The translations under genes and the position numbers were made by a program. Under the pieces are notes generated by a model. The model was given only the letters and a program-made list of their open reading frames with translations. It ran no database searches and had not been told where the DNA came from. DNA of 64,000 nucleotides from Prostheceraeus crozeri (lineage: Eukaryota; Platyhelminthes; Polycladida; Euryleptidae): NCBI GenBank assembly GCA_907163375.1, contig CAJQUW010007069.1, forward strand, positions 369,152 to 433,151, read 5' to 3'. This document shows positions 1 to 9,713 of the stretch, piece by piece (positions within the stretch are counted from its first letter, which is position 1; each line of letters opens with the position of its first letter).

Positions 1-42
1 AGGAGATTAGATGCGGTAAGGAAATGATCATGTTGAAGTAAC

Positions 43-563
43 TTACTGGGCACTTTCTTCCGGACTTTTTCGGACGACAAAGTCCTCAAGCTCGCCGGTG
101 ATGTCCATGTTCATTTTGAGACATCGGACTTCGTCGCCCTTGTAACATTGCTGCGTCTGATTGGGGTCGCTCGTTATTGTCGGTACGTCGCACGCATTAG
201 TTTCGAAGAGGCGAAGATGGACTTCATACACTCTTCTTTTTCTACACTTCTCACGCTGACGCAATCGCTCTACTTCAGCCACTAACCTCTTGTTCACGCC
301 CTTCACTTCCTCTGTTTCCTTCACCACGCTTCGCATTCGATCTATCTCATCATCCTTCCTCAACAAATTCGCCTGCAGACTACTCACCACTGTTGAATTC
401 ACTCTGTTGAATTGGCATCATCGTCAGTTGTTGATGAGCCAATTCGAGCAAGATTGTTATAGACTCGCTCTCGCTCCTCCATCTCTAGAATCTCAATAAA
501 TAAATTTCTCGGTCTAGGCCGAGGCTTGTCAGGAGAGGTGACTGTCGTCTTAGGTGTTTTCAT
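43..563 (-). pseudogene. Array unit 1: coiled-coil gene copy, split reading frame
   Basis: An ATG at 563, about 40 bases downstream of a TATA box, opens a 54-codon frame (starts MKTPKTTV, Pro/Arg-rich, then acidic) that stops at 399. A second frame, identical to the last ~115 codons of the 356-codon gene at 5671-6741, follows and ends at 43; it is Lys/Glu-rich and probably coiled coil. The frames are out of register because a 14-base stretch (AATTCAACAGAGTG) is partly duplicated at the join near 393-413. Either only the 54-residue peptide is made, or the copy is non-functional. I do not recognise the family. The matching 3' hairpin lies outside the window. Confidence 0.6.
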
Positions 564-600
564 GATGGAGTATAGAATGAAAATGAAAGAGAGGCAATGG

Positions 601-608
601 TTTATATA
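601..608 (-). promoter_or_regulatory. TATA box of the array unit (repeats every 804 bp)
   Basis: The minus strand reads GGGGTATATAAACC, with the following ATG about 38-45 bases downstream, giving a very short leader. The same box recurs at 1405, 2209, 3013, 3817, 4621 and 5425. Short spacing, no intron and a tandem layout are typical of replication-dependent histone genes. Confidence 0.75.
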
Positions 609-846
609 CCCCTCTGATAAAAAAGACATGACTCAGTCTTTCTGATTATGTGATAGATTCAGTCAGACCGAAGTCTGTCCAGAGCAAACCACGAGGAGGT
701 ACTATCACTCTTGCTCCGTATGGCTCTTAAAAGAGCCGTTTGGGGCGTTCTCGGGATCAAAAGCGATCCTACTGCTGATGTAAATTCTTCGAAGGGAAAA
801 GAGTAGGAGATTAGATGCGGTAAGGAAATGATCATGTTGAAGTAAC

Positions 847-1367
847 TTACTGGGCACTTTCTTCCGGACTTTTTCGGACGACGAAGTCCTCAAGCTCGCC
901 GGTGATGTCCATGTTCATTTTGAGACATCGGACTTCGTCGCCCTTGTAACATTGCTGCGTCTGATTGGGGTCGCTCGTTATTGTCGGTACGTCGCACGCA
1001 TTAGTTTCGAAGAGGCGAAGATGGACTTCATACACTCTTCTTTTTCTACACTTCTCACGCTGACGCAATCGCTCTACTTCAGCCACTAACCTCTTGTTCA
1101 CGCCCTTCACTTCCTCTGTTTCCTTCACCACGCTTCGCATTCGATCTATCTCATCATCCTTCCTCAACAAATTCGCCTGCAGACTACTCACCACTGTTGA
1201 ATTCACTCTGTTGAATTGGCATCATCGTCAGTTGTTGATGAGCCAATTCGAGCAAGATTGTTATAGACTCGCTCTCGCTCCTCCATCTCTAGAATCTCAA
1301 TAAATAAATTTCTCGGTCTAGGCCGAGGCTTGTCAGGAGAGGTGACTGTCGTCTTAGGTGTTTTCAT
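847..1367 (-). pseudogene. Array unit 2: coiled-coil gene copy, split reading frame
   Basis: This unit has the same organisation as unit 1: TATA at 1405-1412, ATG at 1367, first stop at 1203, second frame ending at 847, histone-like hairpin at 722-737. It carries Arg in the ERLRQREK segment of the coiled coil, unlike the parent gene, which has His. The 14-base duplication that breaks the frame is present. Confidence 0.6.
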
Positions 1368-1650
1368 GATGGAGTATAGAATGAAAATGAAAGAGAGGCA
1401 ATGGTTTATATACCCCTCTGATAAAAAAGACATGACTCAGTCTTTCTGATTATGTGATAGATTCAGTCAGACCGAAGTCTGTCCAGAGCAAACCACGAGG
1501 AGGTACTATCACTCTTGCTCCGTATGGCTCTTAAAAGAGCCGTTTGGGGCGTTCTCGGGATCAAAAGCGATCCTACTGCTGATGTAAATTCTTCGAAGGG
1601 AAAAGAGTAGGAGATTAGATGCGGTAAGGAAATGATCATGTTGAAGTAAC

Positions 1651-2171
1651 TTACTGGGCACTTTCTTCCGGACTTTTTCGGACGACGAAGTCCTCAAGCT
1701 CGCCGGTGATGTCCATGTTCATTTTGAGACATCGGACTTCGTCGCCCTTGTAACATTGCTGCGTCTGATTGGGGTCGCTCGTTATTGTCGGTACGTCGCA
1801 CGCATTAGTTTCGAAGAGGCGAAGATGGACTTCATACACTCTTCTTTTTCTACACTTCTCACGCTGACGCAATCGCTCTACTTCAGCCACTAACCTCTTG
1901 TTCACGCCCTTCACTTCCTCTGTTTCCTTCACCACGCTTCGCATTCGATCTATCTCATCATCCTTCCTCAACAAATTCGCCTGCAGACTACTCACCACTG
2001 TTGAATTCACTCTGTTGAATTGGCATCATCGTCAGTTGTTGATGAGCCAATTCGAGCAAGATTGTTATAGACTCGCTCTCGCTCCTCCATCTCTAGAATC
2101 TCAATAAATAAATTTCTCGGTCTAGGCCGGGGCTTGTCAGGAGAGGTGACTGTCGTCTTAGGTGTTTTCAT
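1651..2171 (-). pseudogene. Array unit 3: coiled-coil gene copy, split reading frame
   Basis: TATA at 2209-2216, ATG at 2171, first stop at 2007, second frame ending at 1651, hairpin at 1526-1541. It keeps Arg in the ERLRQREK segment. A GGCCGGGGC variant in the 5' coding part is shared with units 5-7, so variants are mosaic between copies, as expected from gene conversion or unequal exchange. Confidence 0.6.
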
Positions 2172-2454
2172 GATGGAGTATAGAATGAAAATGAAAGAGA
2201 GGCAATGGTTTATATACCCCTCTGATAAAAAAGACATGACTCAGTCTTTCTGATTATGTGATAGATTCAGTCAGACCGAAGTCTGTCCAGAGCAAACCAC
2301 GAGGAGGTACTATCACTCTTGCTCCGTATGGCTCTTAAAAGAGCCGTTTGGGGCGTTCTCGGGATCAAAAGCGATCCTACTGCTGATGTAAATTCTTCGA
2401 AGGGAAAAGAGTAGGAGATTAGATGCGGTAAGGAAATGATCATGTTGAAGTAAC

Positions 2455-2975
2455 TTACTGGGCACTTTCTTCCGGACTTTTTCGGACGACAAAGTCCTCA
2501 AGCTCGCCGGTGATGTCCATGTTCATTTTGAGACATCGGACTTCGTCGCCCTTGTAACATTGCTGCGTCTGATTGGGGTCGCTCGTTATTGTCGGTACGT
2601 CGCACGCATTAGTTTCGAAGAGGCGAAGATGGACTTCATACACTCTTCTTTTTCTACACTTCTCACGCTGACGCAATCGCTCTACTTCAGCCACTAACCT
2701 CTTGTTCACGCCCTTCACTTCCTCTGTTTCCTTCACCACGCTTCGCATTCGATCTATCTCATCATCCTTCCTCAACAAATTCGCCTGCAGACTACTCACC
2801 ACTGTTGAATTCACTCTGTTGAATTGGCATCATCGTCAGTTGTTGATGAGCCAATTCGAGCAAGATTGTTATAGACTCGCTCTCGCTCCTCCATCTCTAG
2901 AATCTCAATAAATAAATTTCTCGGTCTAGGCCGAGGCTTGTCAGGAGAGGTGACTGTCGTCTTAGGTGTTTTCAT
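2455..2975 (-). pseudogene. Array unit 4: coiled-coil gene copy, split reading frame
   Basis: TATA at 3013-3020, ATG at 2975, first stop at 2811, second frame ending at 2455, hairpin at 2330-2345. This is the last unit counting toward the parent gene that still has Arg in the ERLRQREK segment. Confidence 0.6.
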
Positions 2976-3258
2976 GATGGAGTATAGAATGAAAATGAAA
3001 GAGAGGCAATGGTTTATATACCCCTCTGATAAAAAAGACATGACTCAGTCTTTCTGATTATGTGATAGATTCAGTCAGACCGAAGTCTGTCCAGAGCAAA
3101 CCACGAGGAGGTACTATCACTCTTGCTCCGTATGGCTCTTAAAAGAGCCGTTTGGGGCGTTCTCGGGATCAAAAGCGATCCTACTGCTGATGTAAATTCT
3201 TCGAAGGGAAAAGAGTAGGAGATTAGATGCGGTAAGGAAATGATCATGTTGAAGTAAC

Positions 3259-3779
3259 TTACTGGGCACTTTCTTCCGGACTTTTTCGGACGACGAAGTC
3301 CTCAAGCTCGCCGGTGATGTCCATGTTCATTTTGAGACATCGGACTTCGTCGCCCTTGTAACATTGCTGCGTCTGATTGGGGTCGCTCGTTATTGTCGGT
3401 ACGTCGCACGCATTAGTTTCGAAGAGGCGAAGATGGACTTCATACACTCTTCTTTTTCTACACTTCTCACGCTGATGCAATCGCTCTACTTCAGCCACTA
3501 ACCTCTTGTTCACGCCCTTCACTTCCTCTGTTTCCTTCACCACGCTTCGCATTCGATCTATCTCATCATCCTTCCTCAACAAATTCGCCTGCAGACTACT
3601 CACCACTGTTGAATTCACTCTGTTGAATTGGCATCATCGTCAGTTGTTGATGAGCCAATTCGAGCAAGATTGTTATAGACTCGCTCTCGCTCCTCCATCT
3701 CTAGAATCTCAATAAATAAATTTCTCGGTCTAGGCCGGGGCTTGTCAGGAGAGGTGACTGTCGTCTTAGGTGTTTTCAT
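3259..3779 (-). pseudogene. Array unit 5: coiled-coil gene copy, split reading frame
   Basis: TATA at 3817-3824, ATG at 3779, first stop at 3615, second frame ending at 3259, hairpin at 3134-3149. From this unit toward the parent the coiled coil reads ERLHQREK, the parental form. Confidence 0.6.
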
Positions 3780-4062
3780 GATGGAGTATAGAATGAAAAT
3801 GAAAGAGAGGCAATGGTTTATATACCCCTCTGATAAAAAAGACATGACTCAGTCTTTCTGATTATGTGATAGATTCAGTCAGACCGAAGTCTGTCCAGAG
3901 CAAACCACGAGGAGGTACTATCACTCTTGCTCCGTATGGCTCTTAAAAGAGCCGTTTGGGGCGTTCTCGGGATCAAAAGCGATCCTACTGCTGATGTAAA
4001 TTCTTCGAAGGGAAAAGAGTAGGAGATTAGATGCGGTAAGGAAATGATCATGTTGAAGTAAC

Positions 4063-4583
4063 TTACTGGGCACTTTCTTCCGGACTTTTTCGGACGACGA
4101 AGTCCTCAAGCTCGCCGGTGATGTCCATGTTCATTTTGAGACATCGGACTTCGTCGCCCTTGTAACATTGCTGCGTCTGATTGGGGTCGCTCGTTATTGT
4201 CGGTACGTCGCACGCATTAGTTTCGAAGAGGCGAAGATGGACTTCATACACTCTTCTTTTTCTACACTTCTCACGCTGATGCAATCGCTCTACTTCAGCC
4301 ACTAACCTCTTGTTCACGCCCTTCACTTCCTCTGTTTCCTTCACCACGCTTCGCATTCGATCTATCTCATCATCCTTCCTCAACAAATTCGCCTGCAGAC
4401 TACTCACCACTGTTGAATTCACTCTGTTGAATTGGCATCATCGTCAGTTGTTGATGAGCCAATTCGAGCAAGATTGTTATAGACTCGCTCTCGCTCCGCC
4501 ATCTCTAGAATCTCAATAAATAAATTTCTCGGTCTAGGCCGGGGCTTGTCAGGAGAGGTGACTGTCGTCTTAGGTGTTTTCAT
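4063..4583 (-). pseudogene. Array unit 6: coiled-coil gene copy, split reading frame
   Basis: TATA at 4621-4628, ATG at 4583, first stop at 4419, second frame ending at 4063, hairpin at 3938-3953. It shares with unit 7 an Ala (EMAERER) where units 1-5 have Glu, and a GAGATAAGATG variant in the 3' flank. Confidence 0.6.
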
Positions 4584-4866
4584 GATGGAGTATAGAATGA
4601 AAATGAAAGAGAGGCAATGGTTTATATACCCCTCTGATAAAAAAGACATGACTCAGTCTTTCTGATTATGTGATAGATTCAGTCAGACCGAAGTCTGTCC
4701 AGAGCAAACCACGAGGAGGTACTATCACTCTTGCTCCGTATGGCTCTTAAAAGAGCCGTTTGGGGCGTTCTCGGGATCAAAAGCGATCCTACTGCTGATG
4801 TAAATTCTTCGAAGGGAAAAGAGTAGGAGATAAGATGCGGTAAGGAAATGATCATGTTGAAGTAAC

Positions 4867-5387
4867 TTACTGGGCACTTTCTTCCGGACTTTTTCGGACG
4901 ACAAAGTCCTCAAGCTCGCCGGTGATGTCCATGTTCATTTTGAGACATCGGACTTCGTCGCCCTTGTAACATTGCTGCGTCTGATTGGGGTCGCTCGTTA
5001 TTGTCGGTACGTCGCACGCATTAGTTTCGAAGAGGCGAAGATGGACTTCATACACTCTTCTTTTTCTACACTTCTCACGCTGATGCAATCGCTCTACTTC
5101 AGCCACTAACCTCTTGTTCACGCCCTTCACTTCCTCTGTTTCCTTCACCACGCTTCGCATTCGATCTATCTCATCATCCTTCCTCAACAAATTCGCCTGC
5201 AGACTACTCACCACTGTTGAATTCACTCTGTTGAATTGGCATCATCGTCAGTTGTTGATGAGCCAATTCGAGCAAGATTGTTATAGACTCGCTCTCGCTC
5301 CGCCATCTCTAGAATCTCAATAAATAAATTTCTCGGTCTAGGCCGGGGCTTGTCAGGAGAGGTGACTGTCGTCTTAGGTGTTTTCAT
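4867..5387 (-). pseudogene. Array unit 7: coiled-coil gene copy, split reading frame
   Basis: TATA at 5425-5432, ATG at 5387, first stop at 5223, second frame ending at 4867, hairpin at 4742-4757. This is the copy adjacent to the full-length gene and is almost identical to unit 6, so the two look like the most recent duplication. Confidence 0.6.
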
Positions 5388-5545
5388 GATGGAGTATAGA
5401 ATGAAAATGAAAGAGAGGCAATGGTTTATATACCCCTCTGATAAAAAAGACATGACTCAGTCTTTCTGATTATGTGATAGATTCAGTCAGACCGAAGTCT
5501 GTCCAGAGCAAACCACGAGGAGGTACTATCACTCTTGCTCCGTAT

Positions 5546-5561
5546 GGCTCTTAAAAGAGCC
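5546..5561 (-). terminator. Histone-type mRNA 3' stem-loop (repeats every 804 bp)
   Basis: On the minus strand, GGCTCT-TTTA-AGAGCC forms a 6-bp stem with a 4-base loop. It matches the consensus 3' hairpin of metazoan replication-dependent histone mRNAs and is preceded by a CAAAC flank. CAAGAGTGA follows a few bases downstream, close to the histone downstream element CAAGAAAGA that binds U7 snRNA. This copy lies about 110 bases after the stop of the gene at 5671-6741. Others are at 722, 1526, 2330, 3134, 3938 and 4742. The hairpin and its spacing are seen directly; processing through it is inference. Confidence 0.8.
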
Positions 5562-5670
5562 GTTTGGGGCGTTCTCGGGATCAAAAGCGATCCTACTGCT
5601 GATGTAAATTCTTCGAAGGGAAAAGAGTAGGAGATAAGATGCGGTAAGGAAATGATCATGTTGAAGTAAC

Positions 5671-6741
5671 TTACTGGGCACTTTCTTCCGGACTTTTTCG
5701 GACGACAAAGTCCTCAAGCTCGCCGGTGATGTCCATGTTCATTTTGAGACATCGGACTTCGTCGCCCTTGTAACATTGCTGCGTCTGATTGGGGTCGCTC
5801 GTTATTGTCGGTACGTCGCACGCATTAGTTTCGAAGAGGCGAAGATGGACTTCATACACTCTTCTTTTTCTACACTTCTCACGCTGATGCAATCGCTCTA
5901 CTTCAGCCACTAACCTCTTGTTCACGCCCTTCACTTCCTCTGTTTCCTTCACCACGCTTCGCATTCGATCTATCTCATCATCCTTCCTCAACAAATTCGC
6001 CTGCAGACTACTCACCAAACTTGCTTTCTTCATCAGCTCACTCCTTTCCACCATCCACTCTTTCTCCTTCTGCCTCATACTTTCCAACTCTTCTATCGTC
6101 ACCTTATACCCTTCAGCCTTCGCAGTCAACTTCTCATTCCGCATCACTAATACTTTATTCTTCTCCTCAACTGCCCTCAATCGATCCTTCATCCTCACAT
6201 ATTCATCCCTCGTGTTCCCTTCATCCCTCCGAGGCGACGATGCCGCCAACGGCTTACCCACTTCCTTTCCCTTATCCTTCCCCTTCTCCTCAAGATCACC
6301 AATGTTCCCAAACAATTCCTCCAACACGTCATCCAAATCAACATCAACATAAGGCTTCTTGATGTCCCCTCTCAACTCCACTTCTTCCTCACTCAAACCC
6401 ACATCAGTCGCCTTGGTAACACCCTTCTTCCCCACCGCACCCTCAATCGTCGGCACCGCCACTCTTACCTCTTCCATATCTATCAAAACTCCCTCAAACC
6501 ACGACTTAAACCCCTGCATACTAATATTGCCACTAGGGTACTGGCTATGGTTCCTAAGGAACTCTACATCACTCCCATCCTCACATACTACCTTATGATG
6601 CACACACACCCTCAACAACACTTTCCTCACATGCTCGCCCACCATCCCCTCTTTGATGTGCTTTTTGAGCTCGCTGCCTCTGGCAATACGGCCACAGTTA
6701 CACTTGCCGATGAGCATCCTTGCGTTAATCATTTTAGTCAT
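5671..6741 (-). CDS. 356-residue coiled-coil protein, parent of the tandem array
   Basis: This is an intact intronless frame of 356 codons. The N-terminal ~70 residues contain a Cys/His-rich patch (CNCGRIA..., CVHHKVVC) that could bind metal. An acidic middle region (about 105-165) follows, then a long Lys/Glu-rich segment (about 175-300) with heptad-like spacing that should form a coiled coil. The last ~115 residues are repeated in each of the seven array units. A TATAAA lies about 45 bases upstream and a histone-type 3' hairpin about 110 bases after the stop, so the mRNA may be non-polyadenylated and S-phase regulated. It has no histone fold that I can see. I do not recognise the family and assign no function. 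Confidence 0.75.
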   Translation of the reverse strand: MTKMINARMLIGKCNCGRIARGSELKKHIKEGMVGEHVRKVLLRVCVHHKVVCEDGSDVEFLRNHSQYPSGNISMQGFKSWFEGVLIDMEEVRVAVPTIEGAVGKKGVTKATDVGLSEEEVELRGDIKKPYVDVDLDDVLEELFGNIGDLEEKGKDKGKEVGKPLAASSPRRDEGNTRDEYVRMKDRLRAVEEKNKVLVMRNEKLTAKAEGYKVTIEELESMRQKEKEWMVERSELMKKASLVSSLQANLLRKDDEIDRMRSVVKETEEVKGVNKRLVAEVERLHQREKCRKRRVYEVHLRLFETNACDVPTITSDPNQTQQCYKGDEVRCLKMNMDITGELEDFVVRKSPEESAQ

Positions 6742-6785
6742 AGTGACGATTCTGTGAAGATAGAGTAAAGATTTGATAGCAAGTG

Positions 6786-6791
6786 TTTATA
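6786..6791 (-). promoter_or_regulatory. TATA box of the 356-residue gene
   Basis: The minus strand reads CCTATAAACAC about 46 bases before the ATG at 6741. The geometry resembles that of the TATA box in the 804-bp units, although the surrounding promoter sequence differs. Confidence 0.5.
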
Positions 6792-7090
6792 GGATACTAC
6801 TTGCTGATATGCATTGAAAGACTAAGTCCAAAAACATTTGATAGCAGTCGTCTAGGCGCTAGGCTCTTGAATCCGTTACAGGCATTACTCAGAGGGGATG
6901 TTATCCCAGCTCCAAAGCCTCGACCCACAAATCCAACCTCCGGCGGACAGAGCGTGCGTCATGTCACTGTGTTGGTATCCCGGCCCCGATTTTGACATGA
7001 AAACCGGTGGAGTTATTTACAAGAGGAAACATCCCAAGTCGCAGAGACTCATAAACGACTGTTTTTTATTCAAAATCTTTAACCCTAGTC

Positions 7091-7430
7091 CGTTGCATCT
7101 AGAGGCTTTTAGGCTCGGGTAGCAAACAATTGCATGTAATTTTGTAGCGAGGTGGAATCAAAAGCCGAGAGTCACTGACTTTTATCCTATTGGCATCCTC
7201 TCTTGCATGGCAGTATTCGTTTTGAGAAATTCGCTTCATAGCCTAAAGGGATTGGTTTTGTGCAGGCGTGTGCGCTTTGCTCCGAGTTCGTTACATCTAG
7301 ATGCTTTTGGGGTCGGGTAACCAAAAAATACATGTAATTTCGTAGCGAGGTGGAAAAAAAGCTGAAAGTCACTGACTTTCATCCTTGTGGTGTCCTCACT
7401 TGCATGACAGTACTCGTTTCGAGAAATTTA
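7091..7430 (+). repeat. Tandem duplication within the piggyBac left end
   Basis: Roughly 150 bases starting at 7091 (GTTGCATCTAGAGGCTTTT...) recur in diverged form from about 7282 (GTTACATCTAGATGCTTTT...). Both copies then carry a similar GTAGCGAGGTGG and GTCACTGACTTT stretch. The left end thus has two copies of its subterminal sequence, possibly extra transposase-binding sites. Confidence 0.7.
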
Positions 7431-7717
7431 CTTTAATTTTCTGCAGGGGATTGGTTAACTGCAGGTGGTAGCAGGCAGAGGGTCTATTTTCGCACAGTCG
7501 CGTATGTTTGATTAATTTATTCCACGCTGGAGAGTGGAATACATCGATTACACTCACACGTGCTGATTGACATCTGCGTTCGGTCACCGACACTGCGATG
7601 ACAATATGGTTGACCGCTTTTGATTAGCGAGCGCTCTCTGGTAGCAGATCAGTTTCGCTACTGATTAGTCATCACACAAGGCATCGAAGGTGCACCACAA
7701 CATTGTATCCATTCTTT

Positions 7718-9465
7718 ATGAAATCTGTCATGGCTAGCAGTAGCAGACCTAGAAGAATTTGTGCAGAACAAGCTTTGCGCGGCATCTTATCTGGTGTAGA
7801 CGAAGACGACGTAAATGAGGCCGCTGACGACGCGACAGAGAGTGAGTCCGACCACATATTGACTGAGGACGAGGAGTCATCGGATAACGAAGACATTGAT
7901 ATCCTCGATGAATGGCCATCTGATAAATTACCATCTACAGATAATTCAAGTACCCGTACTTTTATTGGAAGAAATTGGATGGTCTGCACCACAGCATGTC
8001 CAGTGGTACGACGAAGGCGAGCTGTTGACATTGTACGCTCCCGAGAAGGACCAAAAATGCGGACTCAAACTATTCTTGATTCCTTTCGCTTGTTTATCAC
8101 TGACGACATTGTGGAGAAAATAGTAGAATTCACAAACCTATTCGCGGCAACGTGTGATGATAGCTGTTATCTAGATAGATGGAAAGACACTTCTTCTACG
8201 GAAATTCGAGCATTCATTGGATGTATACTGTTCATTGGAGTCTTCAAGGCTCAATACGAAAGCTACGATGAGTTGTGGTCACCAGAATACGGAAGGCCAT
8301 GGCTTCAAGGAACAATGTCTCTTTTTTGCTGAAGATGTTATTGAAATTTATCCGTTTCGATGATAAATTGACGAGAGAAGAGCGCCAACAAAGAGATAAA
8401 ATGGCTCCTATTCGTGAAATTCGGGAACTATTCATCACGCACTGCCGACTGTGCTACGTTATTGGAGTCAATGCAACCATTGATGAGCAACTTGTTGCTT
8501 TCCGTGGCAGATGCCCCTTTCGCGTTTATATGAGGAACAAGCCTCATAAATATGGAATTAAGATATGGTGCTTGTGTGATGCTTATACTGCCTACGTCTA
8601 CAACGCCCAGGTCTATCTTGGCAAGGTAGGACATTCCTCCGAAACAGGTCAAAGTCAACGAGTTGTACTCGACTTGGCACAGCCACTTTTTCAAAGTAGT
8701 CGCAACATCACGTGTGACAACTTCTTTACCTCCGTCCCTTTATCATTGAAATTGTTGGAAGAGAAGCTTACAATTCTTGGTACACTCAGAGCAAACAAGT
8801 CGGAAATTCCTCCACAATTTTTAGACAAGTCTCGGGAAGTCAATACAACACTATTTGGATTCACTCGTGATTTGACTTTGGCCTCTTATGTCCCGTCGAA
8901 GGGGAAAACAGTGCTCATGCTGTCAAGTTGGCATCATGACGATGACTTGTCTGACCGTGAGGACCGAAAGCCAGTGATGATCTTGGACTATAATTCGACC
9001 AAGGGCGCGGTTGATACAGCTGACCAATATATCCATACATATTCATCCGCTCGACAAACTCGAAGATGGCCATGTAAACTATTTTTCAACATCGTCGACA
9101 CTGCTGCCCTAAATGGTTTTATTGTGTTGACCAAGAACAACGCTGAATGGAATTCTGGCAGAAAGGACAAACGACGCTTGTACTTGCCTGAATTGGCAAC
9201 ATCCTTGATGCGTCCACTTGTCGTCGAAAGATCTCAAGCTGCAAACATTCGGCATAACCAGAAAGAGACAATGGCAAGAATCGGCGTAGAAGTCCAACCA
9301 GTCATGGATCCGGACGACGACAGTGTGGCGGAACGTGATGTCCAAGAAGGACGTTGCCATATTTGTCCAAAGCGAAATCAAGTGAAGGTAAGATGTCAAA
9401 TTTGTGAAAGGTTTGTGTGCCGCAACCACTCTACTCGTCGACCACTTTGTGATATTTGCAAGTGA
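7718..9465 (+). pseudogene. piggyBac transposase, one frameshift
   Basis: A DDD-type cut-and-paste transposase of about 580 codons. The N-terminal part is acidic and Ser-rich, as usual for the family. The catalytic core has recognisable aspartates in the segments ATIDEQLVAF, NITCDNFF and GAVDTADQ. The C-terminus is a Cys/His-rich zinc-binding domain (CHIC...CQIC...C...H...CDIC). The frame changes once, near 8319-8330, at a run of six T. The length from the ATG to the stop is 2 modulo 3, as expected from loss of one base. All catalytic residues survive on either side. The start is taken at 7718 because the frame upstream has no ATG. Confidence 0.9.
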
Positions 9466-9713
9466 TTTTTGTATTAAATCGTTTTGAAGGTCATGTGGCA
9501 TTGAGTGATAAGTTTTGATAAGTAACCAATAAATGCATACAACTGGATTATTTGCTTTTTTCTCTTTGTCTGGTACATATTACATCGTCAGATAACATTG
9601 GGATTTAGAATGGAGATCTATAACAGGTGTTAGAATAAAAAATATTACCCGAGCCCAAAAGGCTCTAGCTGCAACAATACGTAACTTTTTGTGGTGCAAC
9701 GGACTAGGGTTAA

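Larger units (their letters stand above)
1..6015 (-). repeat. 804-bp tandem array of a short intronless gene
   Basis: The same sequence recurs with a period of exactly 804 bases (stop codons at 43, 847, 1651, 2455, 3259, 4063, 4867, 5671). Copies are nearly identical and the array runs off the left edge of the window. At about 6015 the repeat stops matching and the sequence continues into the longer gene at 5671-6741, whose 3' portion is the source of the unit. Each unit carries, on the minus strand, a TATA box, a coding stretch, a stop and a histone-type 3' hairpin. Copies nearest the parent share its variants, which suggests stepwise amplification away from it. Confidence 0.97.
7079..9713 (+). 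mobile_element. piggyBac element 1 with TTAA target duplications
   Basis: The element is bounded by TTAA at 7079-7082 and 9710-9713, the signature target duplication of the superfamily. Terminal inverted sequences are CCCTAGTCCGTTGCA on the left and its complement (TGCAACGGACTAGGG) on the right. Subterminal motifs (GAGGCTTTTAGGCTCGGGTA and its inverted match near 9651-9670) also pair. It carries one transposase gene on the plus strand with a possible polyadenylation signal (AATAAA) near 9529. Confidence 0.93.

Noticed and set aside
290..499. Plus-strand frames opposite the array genes
   Set aside because: They mirror the coiled-coil genes on the other strand and have no start context or family features.
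705..893. 62-codon minus-strand frame repeated in each array unit
   Set aside because: It runs through the 3' hairpin and the untranslated region and overlaps the main frame's end; its repetition merely follows the 804-bp repeat.
1..6015. Possible CRISPR array or histone gene cluster
   Set aside because: The repeats are 804 bases long with coding content and no spacers, and no histone fold is found in any frame, despite the histone-like 3' hairpin.
6840..7010. GC-richer stretch that might be an rRNA or small RNA fragment
   Set aside because: I could not match it to conserved rRNA, tRNA or snRNA segments, and no secondary-structure signature was convincing.
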